41,167 nucleotides of DNA. It comes from Paracoccaceae bacterium (GTDB lineage Bacteria; Pseudomonadota; Alphaproteobacteria; Rhodobacterales; Rhodobacteraceae). The DNA lies in assembly GCA_002709405.1 (NCBI GenBank), contig PAQV01000086.1:1-41167 (forward strand), given 5' to 3'. The position numbers were made by a program, and so were the translations under genes. Positions 1 to 11,083 of the stretch are shown here, one piece after another (positions within the stretch are counted from its first letter, which is position 1; each line of letters begins with the position of its first letter). Under the pieces are notes generated by a model. It was not told the origin of the DNA, ran no database searches, and saw nothing but the letters and a program-made list of their open reading frames with translations.

Positions 1-1178
<1,178 letters not shown>

Positions 1179-1193
1179 CTGTTCTCTCCGCCC

Positions 1194-2765
<1,572 letters not shown>

Positions 2766-3148
2766 TCGTGGTCCCCCTCTGCGGTCCGTCTTGATGTGGT
2801 TTGGCGCGCAATTCCGTCTGGTAACGCGCGCAAGATAGTTGCGCAAGCCAGCCTTTGGTTCCTATACGAAACTGTCACACTTGGGTGTGGTCTTGCTGAT
2901 TGTTTTGCAGGCATTCGCGGGCACAATGGACCGATGCCAGCCAGGTGCCGGTCACGCACTTTCCAGCATTTGACACTGTTGGCGGGTGGTCGCTCCCCCC
3001 AGTCGGACAACCGCGACAGGATGTGGCGTTTCAGGGATGGCGTCCGGGCTTGCGTGTCAATGAAACACCACGCGCCGGAATTGGCAGCGCCGTGTGCGCT
3101 ATAGAAAATTCGGCGAATTTTCTCGATCCGATTTTCTTTGAAAGAAAA
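2766..3148. other. Intergenic region upstream of pntA
   Basis: About 380 bases between the tetR stop and the pntA start, both genes read leftwards. It should hold the pntA promoter, but I see no clear -35/-10 pair. A short inverted repeat CACAC-TTGG-GTGTG lies at 2876-2889. Two AT-rich palindromes next to the tetR stop are listed separately. No convincing gene. Confidence 0.5.
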
Positions 3149-3150
3149 TC
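3103..3150. repeat. Paired AT-rich palindromes at the tetR 3' end, probable terminator
   Basis: Two perfect palindromes in tandem. The first is AGAAAATTC (3103-3111), loop GGC, GAATTTTCT (3115-3123). The second is GATTTTCTTT (3130-3139), one base, AAAGAAAATC (3141-3150). The second overlaps the tetR stop codon (3149-3151), so it forms at the very end of the tetR message. The AT-rich core stands out in GC-rich DNA. Part of one palindrome can also pair with the other. A similar design occurs at 33122-33173. Confidence 0.7.
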
Positions 3151-3730
3151 AGCGCGTTGCGAGCCCCGTTGCGACCATGATCGCCAACGTCTCCATCCGC
3201 GCCTGGTAAGACTCCGGATCCATGCCCTGCTTTTTCAATCCCTTGAGCGCCGCCATCAAGGTCGTTGCCACATGCTCCGGCGATTTTTGAAGATCGATCC
3301 GCCCGGCGGCCATCTCGTCAACCAGCCAATCGGCATAGATGTCGCTCAACCGGGCCTCGCCGGCCTCGACGATATCCATGGCCACACCCGTACTGGATTC
3401 CAACAATTCCATGCCATGAGGTGATCCCAGCATGACCTCGCTCATCCGCCCCGCCTGTGCCAGGAACGCATTCCCAAGCCGTTTTGCCACTGACCCGTCT
3501 GCCTGAAGCGCCAGTGCAACGCCCTCGGCCGCTTCATCATAATAAAGCTGCACCAGGGATCTCAGAATGTCCTGCTTGTTCCGAAAATGCACATACAGCG
3601 CAGGGCGCGACACGCCGGAGGCCCGGGCGATGTCGTCCATGGAGGTCTTTCTGTAGCCGTAGCTCGCGAAAGCGCTGGCCGCTGACTCCAGAATGGCCTG
3701 CTGTTTCGTGTCTGGTGACGTGTCATGCAT
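3149..3730 (-). CDS. TetR/AcrR family transcriptional regulator
   Basis: About 193 residues. The N-terminal helix-turn-helix is clear: ILESAASAFASYGYRKTSM followed by DDIARASGVSRPALYVHF, then NKQDIL, the usual TetR DNA-binding domain. The remaining alpha-helical domain would bind an unknown ligand. I chose the ATG at 3730 (MHDTSPDTKQQ); an in-frame start at 3781 would add 17 non-family residues and would place coding sequence over the operator-like palindrome. The gene is divergent from the molybdenum hydroxylase genes, and palindromes of TGTCA half-sites lie in the shared promoter region, so it most likely represses both itself and the hydroxylase operon. The inducer is not predictable from sequence. 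Confidence 0.93.
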   Translation of the reverse strand: MHDTSPDTKQQAILESAASAFASYGYRKTSMDDIARASGVSRPALYVHFRNKQDILRSLVQLYYDEAAEGVALALQADGSVAKRLGNAFLAQAGRMSEVMLGSPHGMELLESSTGVAMDIVEAGEARLSDIYADWLVDEMAAGRIDLQKSPEHVATTLMAALKGLKKQGMDPESYQARMETLAIMVATGLATR

Positions 3731-3759
3731 TCCAAAATATCTGCCGGGTCTTGCGATCC

Positions 3760-3813
3760 GTGTCAATTGACACCCTGACAAAAAACATCCATTTCGTCAG
3801 TTGACGCGCTGAC
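3760..3813. promoter_or_regulatory. Divergent tetR/hydroxylase operator region
   Basis: A perfect 14-base palindrome GTGTCAATTGACAC occupies 3760-3773, and a second inverted repeat GTCAG-N8-CTGAC occupies 3796-3813. Both use the half-site (T)GTCA. They lie between the divergent starts at 3730 and 3866, as expected for a TetR-type autoregulator. The second repeat covers the proposed -35 box of the rightward promoter. Confidence 0.7.
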
Positions 3814-3829
3814 ACATTGAATGAATTAT
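3801..3829 (+). promoter_or_regulatory. Putative sigma-70 promoter of the hydroxylase operon
   Basis: TTGACG at 3801-3806 and AATTAT at 3824-3829 are 17 bases apart, upstream of the ATG at 3866. The -35 element is inside the inverted repeat at 3796-3813, so repressor binding would block polymerase. This is an inference from spacing and match only. Confidence 0.45.
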
Positions 3830-3865
3830 GTCAGAGTGTTTTCAACCCGCCCCACGAGGCCCGCC

Positions 3866-4330
3866 ATGACGATTGCCCTGACTGTCAACGGTCACCCCCA
3901 CCAGGTCGATTTGCCTGACGACGTCCCCCTGCTTTGGGTCCTTCGCGATACACTTGGCCTGACCGGAACCAAGTTCGGCTGCGGGGTTTCGGCCTGTGGC
4001 GCATGCACCGTCCATATCGACGGAGAAGCGGTGCGCAGCTGCCAGGTCGCCCTTGGGGATGTCTGGGGGGACGTGACAACGATCGAGGCCCAGGGCACCC
4101 CCGATGCCCTGTCGATCCTTCAGAAGGCCTGGGTCGATCACCAGGTCGCGCAATGCGGCTATTGCCAGTCGGGGCAGATCATGCAGGCCGCGGCCCTCTT
4201 GGCCGAAACGCCCTCTCCCAGTGACGAGGACATCGACACGGCCATGGCCGGAAACCTCTGCCGCTGCGGGACCTACCCGAGGATCCGCGCGGCCATTCAT
4301 GATGCCGCCGCCAAGATGAGCGAGGTATAG
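3866..4330 (+). CDS. [2Fe-2S] subunit of isoquinoline 1-oxidoreductase-type molybdenum hydroxylase
   Basis: 154 residues, a complete small subunit of the xanthine dehydrogenase superfamily. The N-terminal plant-ferredoxin-type cluster has Cys39, Cys44, Cys47 and Cys59 (CGVSACGAC...C). The C-terminal helical cluster has Cys97, Cys100, Cys132 and Cys134 (CGYC...CRC). It carries electrons from the molybdenum site in the large subunit to an outside acceptor. The start at 3866 ([10 protein letters not shown]) fits the family and has a GAGG ribosome site; an upstream ATG at 3821 lies over the promoter. The large subunit starts six bases after this stop. It has no signal peptide and probably travels through Tat with its partner. 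Confidence 0.94.
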   Translation: MTIALTVNGHPHQVDLPDDVPLLWVLRDTLGLTGTKFGCGVSACGACTVHIDGEAVRSCQVALGDVWGDVTTIEAQGTPDALSILQKAWVDHQVAQCGYCQSGQIMQAAALLAETPSPSDEDIDTAMAGNLCRCGTYPRIRAAIHDAAAKMSEV

Positions 4331-4335
4331 GGCCC

Positions 4336-6573
4336 ATGTCACGCATCGGAACCATCGCCCGCCGCACCTTCCTGATCGGCTCTGCCGCGATTGCCGGGGG
4401 CGTCGCCTTCGGGATCTACAAGCTGAACGAAACGCCCGAGAACCCTTTGACCCCCGGCACCGGCGAGGCCGCGCTGAACCCGTTCATCTTCCTTGACCAG
4501 ACCGGGGTGACGATCATCACCCCTCGGGCGGAAATGGGTCAGGGCGTTCACACCACCCTCGCGGCCCTGGCCGCCGAAGAACTGGACCTGGACTGGCAGG
4601 ATGTCCGCGTGCTGCACGGCCCCCCGGCTGCGGCCTATTACAACAATGCCATGGTCGGCGGCCTGCTGCCCTTCAAGGAATACCAGATGACCGGCTGGCA
4701 GCACATGATGGCCGGTCAGCTGGACAAGGCCGGCAAGTTCCTGTCGCTGCAGGTCACGGGCGGGTCGACCTCGATGCGCGACGGGTTCGACCGCCTGCGC
4801 GAGGCCGGGGCCAGCGCCCGCGAGACGCTGAAGCTGGCAGCGTCGGACCGGTTGGGCGTCGCGGCCGCCTCGCTGCGTACCGAAAGCGGCCGGGTGATTG
4901 CTCCGGACGGCACATCCATCGCCTATGGCGAGCTGGCCGAGGCCGCGGCCCAAATCGTCCCGCCGACGGTCACGCTGCGCGACCCGTCCCAATGGCGTTA
5001 CCTTGGGCAGTCGATGCCCCGGCTTGACCAGGTGGCCAAGGCCACCGGCACCGCGCAATTCGGCATCGACACGCGGATGGAGGGCATGAAATTCGCCACC
5101 ATCCGCCAGAATCCCCAGCGTGCGGCCATGAGTTCATTCGACGCCAGCGCCGCCGAAACCATGCCCGGCGTCGAAAAGATCATCGCGCTGGAGACCGGCG
5201 TCGCGGTCGTTGCCTCGAACACCTGGCTGGCCTTCCAGGCGGCCGACGCAATCGACATCACCTGGGCCCCCGCCCCCTACCCCACCGACCAGGACGCGAT
5301 CTGGGCGGCGATCGAGGACAGCTTCGACACCGAGCCGAACTCGACCCTGCGCCACGACGGCAACCTGGTGGACCTGCCCGAAGAGGCCACCCTGGTCGAA
5401 GCGGAGTACCGGATGCCCTTCCTGGCCCATGCCACGATGGAACCGATGAACGCCACGGCCCTGTTCACCGGTGACGCCCTGCAGGTGACCTGCGGCAACC
5501 AGTCTCCGGTCATGGTGCGGGACAAATGCGCCGAGGCAACGGGCCTGACACCCGACCAGGTCACCGTGCAGACCACGATCATGGGCGGCGGTTTTGGCCG
5601 CCGGGGGGACGTGGATTACGCCGTGCTCGCCGCGCAGGTCGCGCAGCAGATGCCCGGAACGCCGATCCAGCTGACCTGGACCCGTGAAGAGGACATGACC
5701 CAGGATTTCTACCGCCCCGCCGCCATCGGCCGGTTCCGGGGCGCGGTGCAGGATGGCAAGGTCCTGGCGCTGGATGGCAAGATCGCTGGGCCCTCGGTCA
5801 ACGCCAGTGCCATGCCGCGCTGGACGGGGATGGAGGCCTCGGGCCCTGACAAGATCCACGTCGAGGGCGCCTATGACCAGCCCTACGCGATCCCGAATTA
5901 CCGCATCGCCGGCCACCTGACCGACCTGGGCATTCCGCTGGGCTACTGGCGGTCCGTCGGGGCCAGTGTCACCGCCTTCCTGCACGAAACCTTCATCGAC
6001 GAGCTGGCCCTGGCCGCCGGGCGCGATCCCTTGGATCTGCGGCTGGAGCTGATGCGCGACGAACACCCGCCCTCGGCCGCCTGCCTGGAGAAGGTCGCCG
6101 AGATGTCCGGCTGGACCGGCCAGACGCCCGACGGCATCGGGCGGGGCGTGGCGTTCAGCTTTTCCTTCGGCACCCCGGTCGCCCAGGTGGTCGAGGTCGC
6201 TCAGACCGACGCAGGGATCCGCATCAACAAGGTCTGGGTGGCCTGCGACGTCGGCCTGGCGCTGGACCCGTCGATCGTGCGGGCCCAGATGATGTCGGGG
6301 GTGATCTTTGGCCTGTCGGCCGCCGCGATGGGAGAGATCACCTTTGCCGACGGGGCGGTCGAACAGCAGAACTTCTACGATTACGACGCCCTGCGGATGC
6401 ACACCGCGCCGGCGGTCGAGGTCGCCATCCTGGAGAACAAGACCCACCTGTCCGGGGCCGGAGAGCCGGGCACGCCGCCCTCGATGCCCGCGCTTGGCAA
6501 TGCGCTGTTCGACCTGACGGGCACACGGGCGCGGTCGCTGCCGCTGATGCACAGCTTTGACCTGCTGATGTGA
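4336..6573 (+). CDS. Molybdopterin-binding subunit of isoquinoline 1-oxidoreductase-type hydroxylase
   Basis: 745 residues. The N-terminus has a twin-arginine signal (ARRTFLIGSAAIAGG), so the enzyme is probably exported folded and acts in the periplasm or on the membrane. Molybdenum-cofactor binding is shown by GGGFGRRGD (about 417-425) and by the C-terminal GAGEPGTPP, in which Glu710 is the expected catalytic base. Family members (IorB, nicotinate dehydrogenase, periplasmic aldehyde oxidases) hydroxylate N-heterocycles or oxidise aldehydes and pass electrons to cytochromes. The substrate cannot be told from sequence. No XdhC-like maturation factor or cytochrome gene is adjacent, which is unusual for this type. 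Co-transcribed with the iron-sulfur subunit and probably controlled by the divergent TetR. Confidence 0.94.
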   Translation: MSRIGTIARRTFLIGSAAIAGGVAFGIYKLNETPENPLTPGTGEAALNPFIFLDQTGVTIITPRAEMGQGVHTTLAALAAEELDLDWQDVRVLHGPPAAAYYNNAMVGGLLPFKEYQMTGWQHMMAGQLDKAGKFLSLQVTGGSTSMRDGFDRLREAGASARETLKLAASDRLGVAAASLRTESGRVIAPDGTSIAYGELAEAAAQIVPPTVTLRDPSQWRYLGQSMPRLDQVAKATGTAQFGIDTRMEGMKFATIRQNPQRAAMSSFDASAAETMPGVEKIIALETGVAVVASNTWLAFQAADAIDITWAPAPYPTDQDAIWAAIEDSFDTEPNSTLRHDGNLVDLPEEATLVEAEYRMPFLAHATMEPMNATALFTGDALQVTCGNQSPVMVRDKCAEATGLTPDQVTVQTTIMGGGFGRRGDVDYAVLAAQVAQQMPGTPIQLTWTREEDMTQDFYRPAAIGRFRGAVQDGKVLALDGKIAGPSVNASAMPRWTGMEASGPDKIHVEGAYDQPYAIPNYRIAGHLTDLGIPLGYWRSVGASVTAFLHETFIDELALAAGRDPLDLRLELMRDEHPPSAACLEKVAEMSGWTGQTPDGIGRGVAFSFSFGTPVAQVVEVAQTDAGIRINKVWVACDVGLALDPSIVRAQMMSGVIFGLSAAAMGEITFADGAVEQQNFYDYDALRMHTAPAVEVAILENKTHLSGAGEPGTPPSMPALGNALFDLTGTRARSLPLMHSFDLLM

Positions 6574-6580
6574 CCTGGCG

Positions 6581-6625
6581 GGTCTGACGGGCGGTTGGCC
6601 GGTCTGCGGCCCCCGCCGTCAGACC
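6581..6625. terminator. Hairpin between convergent hydroxylase and flavodoxin genes
   Basis: GGTCTGACGG (6581-6590) pairs with CCGTCAGACC (6616-6625), with a GC-rich loop. The right arm overlaps the flavodoxin stop codon (6619-6621). Its position between two convergent genes suggests a shared terminator; there is no clear T-run on either side. Confidence 0.55.
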
Positions 6626-7200
6626 GGTCCGGCGGCCCGGACCGACCTGGCCGCGCGCTCTGGCAGGGGCGCGTTGGTTTCGGCCCAGTCGATGATCATC
6701 GCGGCCAGGGCGGGCCAATCGGTGTATTCCCTGTCGGTCTGGGTGTCGATGGTTTCGCCCCGCTGCCAGGCGATCCAGCGCATCGCCATGGAGCGGAAGA
6801 AATCGTATTCGGAAAAGCGGAAGGCCCCGGCGATGTGTTCGATCCGGCCGGGCGTCCAGCCCGTGGCCCGGGTGAACTCCCGGGCGATCCGGTCCAGGTC
6901 CTCCCGGTCGGCCGGCTCGTTGCCCGCCGCGGCCAGCGACACGACCAGGAACAGCCCCGGCTTGCCGTTCAGGGCCGGCGCATGGGTTTCGGCCACCCTG
7001 GCCAGCACATCCTGCACATGGCCGACATGGACGGACCCGGCCAGGATCACCGCGTCGAACAAGGCCAGTTCGACGTCATCGGCATCGCTTGCGGCCAGCA
7101 GTTCAACGCTGTGCCCTTGCGAGACCAGCTGGTCGGCACAGAAACGAGAGACCTTGCGGGTCTGGCCCTCGGTCGTGGAATACGTGATCAGGATGCGCAT
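6619..7200 (-). CDS. HemG-like flavodoxin-domain protein
   Basis: 193 residues. It begins MRILITYSTTEGQTRKV, a flavodoxin FMN-phosphate loop (T/S-x-T-x-G-x-T). It resembles E. coli HemG (menaquinone-dependent protoporphyrinogen oxidase) along its length, including IAGAFRF near residue 130 and the later GETIDT...EYTDW block that matches GGETDT...VVYTDW in HemG. The likely role is oxidation of protoporphyrinogen IX or another flavin-linked redox step. Most alphaproteobacteria use HemJ or HemY for that step, so the haem role is an inference. The ATG at 7200 is chosen over an upstream in-frame start at 7233 because the flavodoxin strand begins directly there. Single-gene unit convergent with the hydroxylase operon. 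Confidence 0.85.
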   Translation of the reverse strand: MRILITYSTTEGQTRKVSRFCADQLVSQGHSVELLAASDADDVELALFDAVILAGSVHVGHVQDVLARVAETHAPALNGKPGLFLVVSLAAAGNEPADREDLDRIAREFTRATGWTPGRIEHIAGAFRFSEYDFFRSMAMRWIAWQRGETIDTQTDREYTDWPALAAMIIDWAETNAPLPERAARSVRAAGPV

Positions 7201-7263
7201 GTCCGGTCCTCCTCGCTGGGGATGATAGCGCATCCGGGGGCCGTTTTGCCATGATCCAGGTCA

Positions 7264-7277
7264 GGCCTGATCAGGCC
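7264..7277. repeat. Perfect 14-base palindrome between puuD-like and flavodoxin genes
   Basis: GGCCTGATCAGGCC lies in the 110 bases between the two leftward genes, inside a run of repeated GATCAGG-like words. It could be part of a weak terminator or a protein site. No function is assigned. Confidence 0.45.
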
Positions 7278-7310
7278 CGATCAGCCCGGCGGCTGGCCGC
7301 CCGCCCCGCT

Positions 7311-8087
7311 TCAGGCGGTTTTCTGCAGGATCGGCCGACGCCCGGCCGCCCAGTCGCGGACGGCCGCGCCGAAGGCCTCGAACAGCGGGCGCGAGACCGG
7401 GTCGTTGTCGGCGTTGTATTCCGGGTGCCATTGCACGGCCATCGTGAAGCCGGGCGCGCCGTCCACGTAGATCGCCTCGGGCGTGCCGTCGGGAGCATAG
7501 CCGTCAATGACGATGCGCTTGCCCGCCGTCTTGATCCCCTGCCCGTGCAGCGTGTTGGTCATCACCCCGGGCGAGCCGAACAGCCGGTGGAACGGGCCGC
7601 CCTCGGTAAAGGTCACCTCGTGGCGCAGGGCGAATTTTTCCTCGACGGTGCCATCGGGGGGCATGCGGTGGTTCATCCGGCCGGGCAATTCGCGGATCTC
7701 GGGATAGAGCGTCCCGCCCATGGCCACGTTGACCTCTTGAAAGCCCCGGCAGACGCCCAGGAAGGGCTGGCCGCGCGCCACGCAGGCCCGCACCAGGGGC
7801 AAGGCAATGGCATCGCGCGCCCGGTCGAAGGTGCCGTGGGCCGCCGTTGCCTCCTCGCCGTATTCCTCGGGATGCACATTGGGCCGCCCGCCGGTCAGCA
7901 GAAAGCCGTCGCAGGTGTCCATCAGCTCGTCGACCGACACGTAGCGCGGATCGGCCGGGATCAGCAGGGGCATGCAATTGGCCACCACCGCGACCGCGGA
8001 CGAGTTCATCGACCCGCCGGCGTGAACCTCGTACTGATCGTTGATCAGGTGGGAATTGCTGATGATGCCGACAACGGGTCGCGTCAT
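7311..8087 (-). CDS. Gamma-glutamyl-gamma-aminobutyrate hydrolase family protein (class I glutamine amidotransferase fold)
   Basis: 258 residues, the usual length of the PuuD family. The nucleophile is Cys113 in GVCRGFQE and the other members of the triad are His221 and Glu223 in QWHPEY. PuuD frees GABA from gamma-glutamyl-GABA in putrescine breakdown; close relatives cleave other gamma-glutamyl amides. No other putrescine (Puu) gene is in the window, so the substrate is open. The start at 8087 gives the family N-terminus (MTRPVVGIISN) and has AGGACAGG upstream. A reading frame running 83 codons further upstream is not family-like. Confidence 0.92.
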   Translation of the reverse strand: MTRPVVGIISNSHLINDQYEVHAGGSMNSSAVAVVANCMPLLIPADPRYVSVDELMDTCDGFLLTGGRPNVHPEEYGEEATAAHGTFDRARDAIALPLVRACVARGQPFLGVCRGFQEVNVAMGGTLYPEIRELPGRMNHRMPPDGTVEEKFALRHEVTFTEGGPFHRLFGSPGVMTNTLHGQGIKTAGKRIVIDGYAPDGTPEAIYVDGAPGFTMAVQWHPEYNADNDPVSRPLFEAFGAAVRDWAAGRRPILQKTA

Positions 8088-8619
8088 GCCGCCTGTCCTA
8101 CTCGCTTGGTGCAACCGGAAACTCGGCCGAGGATACTCAGCAGAGGCCCCCGCCGCAACCACGGCCCCGGTCCAGCGCCGCATGACATACGTCGAATTGA
8201 TCCAGGCGCCCAGCCGGTGACCCCGCCGGCCCGCGCCAACGGGGGTTCTGCCCGGCCTTCGTACCAAAGGCCGCGTGTGCCGGCCGTCCAGATGACGGCC
8301 GAGGCGGGTCGTTCCTCCTCCTCGACGACAACCCACCCCGGCGCCACCGAGATCACGCCGGCAAAGCGGCGGACCTCTTGTCCGGAAGACCGGTCGAGCC
8401 GATGCTTACATCTGCCCTCCCCCGTCACCCGGAACCCGGGCGTCCGACACACGCACCCCGGGCACGGGACGCGCTTTCGGACGTGCAACAGGGAAAGACC
8501 CGACGAACAGATTATGGGGCGGCGCCTTTTCGGACACCGCGCCTCCCCTTCGTCTCACTCCCCCCATGCGGATCGTGCCGCCGCCCCATTAAGGCGAAAA
8601 GCACTTCCTTAATACATGT
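8088..8619. other. 532-base gap without a recognisable gene
   Basis: Lies between malate synthase and the PuuD-like gene, both leftward. It must hold the promoter of the latter. A leftward open frame at 8084-8488 overlaps the puuD-like start as ATGA, but its translation is rich in Gly, Arg, Pro and Cys and has no family features. I see no RNA gene. The hairpin at 8588-8613 is listed separately. Confidence 0.5.
8588..8613 (-). terminator. Possible terminator hairpin of malate synthase
   Basis: ATTAAGG (8588-8594) pairs with CCTTAAT (8607-8613) across a 12-base loop, just past the malate synthase stop at 8620-8622. The stem is short and lacks a strong T-run, so it could instead be a protein site. 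Confidence 0.4.
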
Positions 8620-10764
8620 TTACCTCACGGAGGCCTTCAACTCAAGCCGTCGCGCGTGCAGGACCGGCTCGGTATATCCCGAAGGTTGTACGCGTCCACG
8701 GAAAACAAGGTCGCAGGCAGCCTGGAAAGCGACCCCGTCATACTCCGGGGCCATCGGCCGATAGGCCGGGTCGCCGGCGTTCTGAGCGTCGACCGTCACG
8801 GCCATGCGGCGCATCGCGTCCATCACCTGTTCTTCGGACACGACGTCGTGGTGCAGCCAGTTGGCGATGTGCTGGGCCGAGATCCGGCAGGTCGCCCGGT
8901 CTTCCATCAGGCCCACGTCGTTGATGTCGGGCACCTTGGAACAGCCGACCCCCTGGTCGATCCAGCGCACGACATAGCCCAGGATACCCTGGGCGTTGTT
9001 CTCGACCTCGCGGATGCGCTGCGCCTCGGTCCACTTGCGGTAAGTGGCCAGCGGGATGTCCAGCACCGCGTCCACATGGGCCCGCCGCCCGCCCGCCTTC
9101 AGCTTGTCCTGAACGGCGAAGACGTCGATCTTGTGGTAATGCAGCGCATGCAGGGTGGCCGCCGTGGGGCTTGGCACCCAGGCGGTGTTGGCCCCGGCCT
9201 TGGGGTGGTCGATCTTCTGTTCCAGCATCGCGCTCATCATGTCGGGCATCGCCCACATGCCCTTGCCGATCTGGGCCACGCCGGACAGGCCGCATTCCAG
9301 CCCGATATCGACGTTGAGGTTCTCGTAGGCCCCGATCCACGCCTTGCGCTTGATGAAATCCTTGCGGCTGAAGGGGCCTGCCTCCATCGAGGTATGGATC
9401 TCGTCGCCGGTCCGGTCCAGGAAGCCGGTATTGATGAAGGCGCAGCGGTGGGTGGCCGCCCGGATACAGGCCTTGAGGTTGACCGAGGTCCGCCGTTCCT
9501 CGTCCATGATGCCGATCTTCACGGTGTTTTTCGGCAGGCCAAGGATCTCTTCGACCAGGGTAAAGGTGCGGTCGGCAAAGGCCACCTCTTCCGGCCCGTG
9601 CATCTTCGGCTTGACCACGTAGACCGAGCCCTTGGCGCTGTTGCCCCCCTCGGCCTGCAGGTCGTGCATGGCGATGGCCACGGTGACCAGGGCATCCATC
9701 AGCCCTTCGAAGACCTCGGCCCCTTCGGCATCCAGCACGGCCGGGTTGGTCATCAGGTGGCCGACATTGCGCACCCACATCAGCGCGCGGCCCTTGACGG
9801 TGACGGGGTCGCCCCCGGGGCCGGTATAGGTCAGATCCGGGGCCAGCGCGCGGGTCAGCGTCTCGCTCCCCTTCTGGAACGTGGTCTCCAGGGTGCCCTG
9901 CATCAGGCCCAGCCAGTTGGAATAGGCCTGCACCTTGTCCTCGGCATCGACGCAGGCCACCGAATCCTCGCAATCCATGATCGCGGTGATGGCGCTTTCC
10001 AGGCGCACGTCGGCCAGCCCGGCCTGGTCGCGGCTGCCGATGGCATGGGTGCGGTCAAAGACCAGTTCCACGTGCAGGTTGTTGTTGACCAGCAGAACCG
10101 CATCGGGGGCCTTGGGATGACCGCGATAGCCCACGAATTTTTCGGGTGAAGCCAGGGGCATGTCGTCGATCAGCAATTGGCCGTCATGGATGTAGTAGCG
10201 GCGCGCATCGGCATGGCTGGTGCCCTCGACCGGGAAGGCCTCGTCCAGGAAGACCCGCGCCCGTGCCACGACCCGCGCCCCGCGCCCCTTGTCATAGCCG
10301 CCCTTCGGCGCGACCGACCCCATGGCGTCGGTGCCATAAAAGGCGTCATACAGGCTGCCCCAGCGCGCATTGGCCGCGTTCAGCGCATAGCGGGCGTTGG
10401 TGATCGGCACCACAAGCTGCGGCCCGGGAATGCGCGCGATCTCGTCGTCGACGTTCTGGGTTTGAATGGCAAAATCGTCGCCCTCGGGCAGAAGATAGCC
10501 GATCTCTTCCAGGAACGCCCTGTAGGCCGCGTGATCATGCGGGCCGTCCCGATGGGCCAGGTGCCAGTTGTCGATCTGCTGTTGCAGCGCCTCGCGCTTG
10601 GCCAGCAGGGCGCGGTTCTCGGGAGTCAGCTCGGTGACCATGCGGGCGAAGCCGCTCCAGAAGGCCTGGGCTGACACGCCAGTGCCCGGCAAAGCCCGAG
10701 TTTCAATGAAATCCGCCAGTTCGGTGGCGATCTGCAGGTTTTCGATGGAAATCCGCTCACTCAT
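8620..10764 (-). CDS. glcB: Malate synthase G
   Basis: 714 residues, matching the monomeric G isoform (about 720). It condenses glyoxylate with acetyl-CoA to give malate in the glyoxylate shunt and in glycolate use. Family blocks are plain: [13 protein letters not shown] and [18 protein letters not shown] followed by EAGP around the active site (E. coli Arg338/Glu427/Asp455 region), and a C-terminal domain with [18 protein letters not shown]. The start [11 protein letters not shown] fits the family. No isocitrate lyase or glycolate gene is adjacent. An inverted repeat lies 32-53 bases upstream of the start. Confidence 0.97.
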   Translation of the reverse strand: MSERISIENLQIATELADFIETRALPGTGVSAQAFWSGFARMVTELTPENRALLAKREALQQQIDNWHLAHRDGPHDHAAYRAFLEEIGYLLPEGDDFAIQTQNVDDEIARIPGPQLVVPITNARYALNAANARWGSLYDAFYGTDAMGSVAPKGGYDKGRGARVVARARVFLDEAFPVEGTSHADARRYYIHDGQLLIDDMPLASPEKFVGYRGHPKAPDAVLLVNNNLHVELVFDRTHAIGSRDQAGLADVRLESAITAIMDCEDSVACVDAEDKVQAYSNWLGLMQGTLETTFQKGSETLTRALAPDLTYTGPGGDPVTVKGRALMWVRNVGHLMTNPAVLDAEGAEVFEGLMDALVTVAIAMHDLQAEGGNSAKGSVYVVKPKMHGPEEVAFADRTFTLVEEILGLPKNTVKIGIMDEERRTSVNLKACIRAATHRCAFINTGFLDRTGDEIHTSMEAGPFSRKDFIKRKAWIGAYENLNVDIGLECGLSGVAQIGKGMWAMPDMMSAMLEQKIDHPKAGANTAWVPSPTAATLHALHYHKIDVFAVQDKLKAGGRRAHVDAVLDIPLATYRKWTEAQRIREVENNAQGILGYVVRWIDQGVGCSKVPDINDVGLMEDRATCRISAQHIANWLHHDVVSEEQVMDAMRRMAVTVDAQNAGDPAYRPMAPEYDGVAFQAACDLVFRGRVQPSGYTEPVLHARRLELKASVR

Positions 10765-10795
10765 GGACTCAGCCTCCGCATACCAATGTGTACCG

Positions 10796-10817
10796 GATAG
10801 GAGAAAAGTTTCCTATC
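10796..10817. promoter_or_regulatory. Inverted repeat upstream of malate synthase
   Basis: GATAGGA (10796-10802) and TCCTATC (10811-10817) form perfect 7-base arms around 8 bases. It sits 32-53 bases before the ATG at 10764, where an operator or leader hairpin would control glcB. The binding factor is unknown. Confidence 0.5.
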
Positions 10818-11012
10818 GGCAACAAGATTGATGGATCGGCGCGGTGGCCCACGGTTGCATGCAGCCAGCGCCGGACACCCGATGGTATCGGAAACCGGGC
10901 GCTTGCGGGGAAAGCGGTGCGAGATGAGGGCGTTAAACGGGGGTTTTCGGGGTGTTTTCCAGCGGACTGCCCGGATTTTGCGACGACCGATGGTCTGGCG
11001 TGCGCTTGGAAA

Positions 11013-11030
11013 CTGTCAGTTTTCTGTCAG
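11013..11030. promoter_or_regulatory. Direct repeat CTGTCAG, 11-base period
   Basis: CTGTCAG at 11013-11019 and 11024-11030, separated by TTTT. The same word occurs in a cluster at 12226-12307, on the other side of the regulator/VOC gene pair. Candidate binding site of the neighbouring WYL regulator; inference only. Confidence 0.45.
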
Positions 11031-11083
11031 GAGGAGGGGCGTGATCAGGTCGTGCCTGTTCGCTCCTGACATCTGGGTGACAG

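Larger units (their letters stand above)
10765..11083. other. 319-base upstream region of malate synthase
   Basis: Non-coding stretch between glcB and the WYL regulator, both leftward. It contains the inverted repeat at 10796-10817 and, near its distal end, two CTGTCAG words one helical turn apart (11013-11030). No convincing small gene: open frames here have no ribosome site and unlikely composition. Confidence 0.5.

Noticed and set aside
8084-8488. 134-codon leftward frame overlapping the PuuD-like start
   Set aside because: The overlap looks operon-like but the protein is Gly/Arg/Cys-rich and resembles random GC-rich translation; kept only as a finding on the gap.
10788-11069. Small rightward genes upstream of glcB
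   Set aside because: No Shine-Dalgarno, unlikely composition, and they overlap the probable glcB control region.
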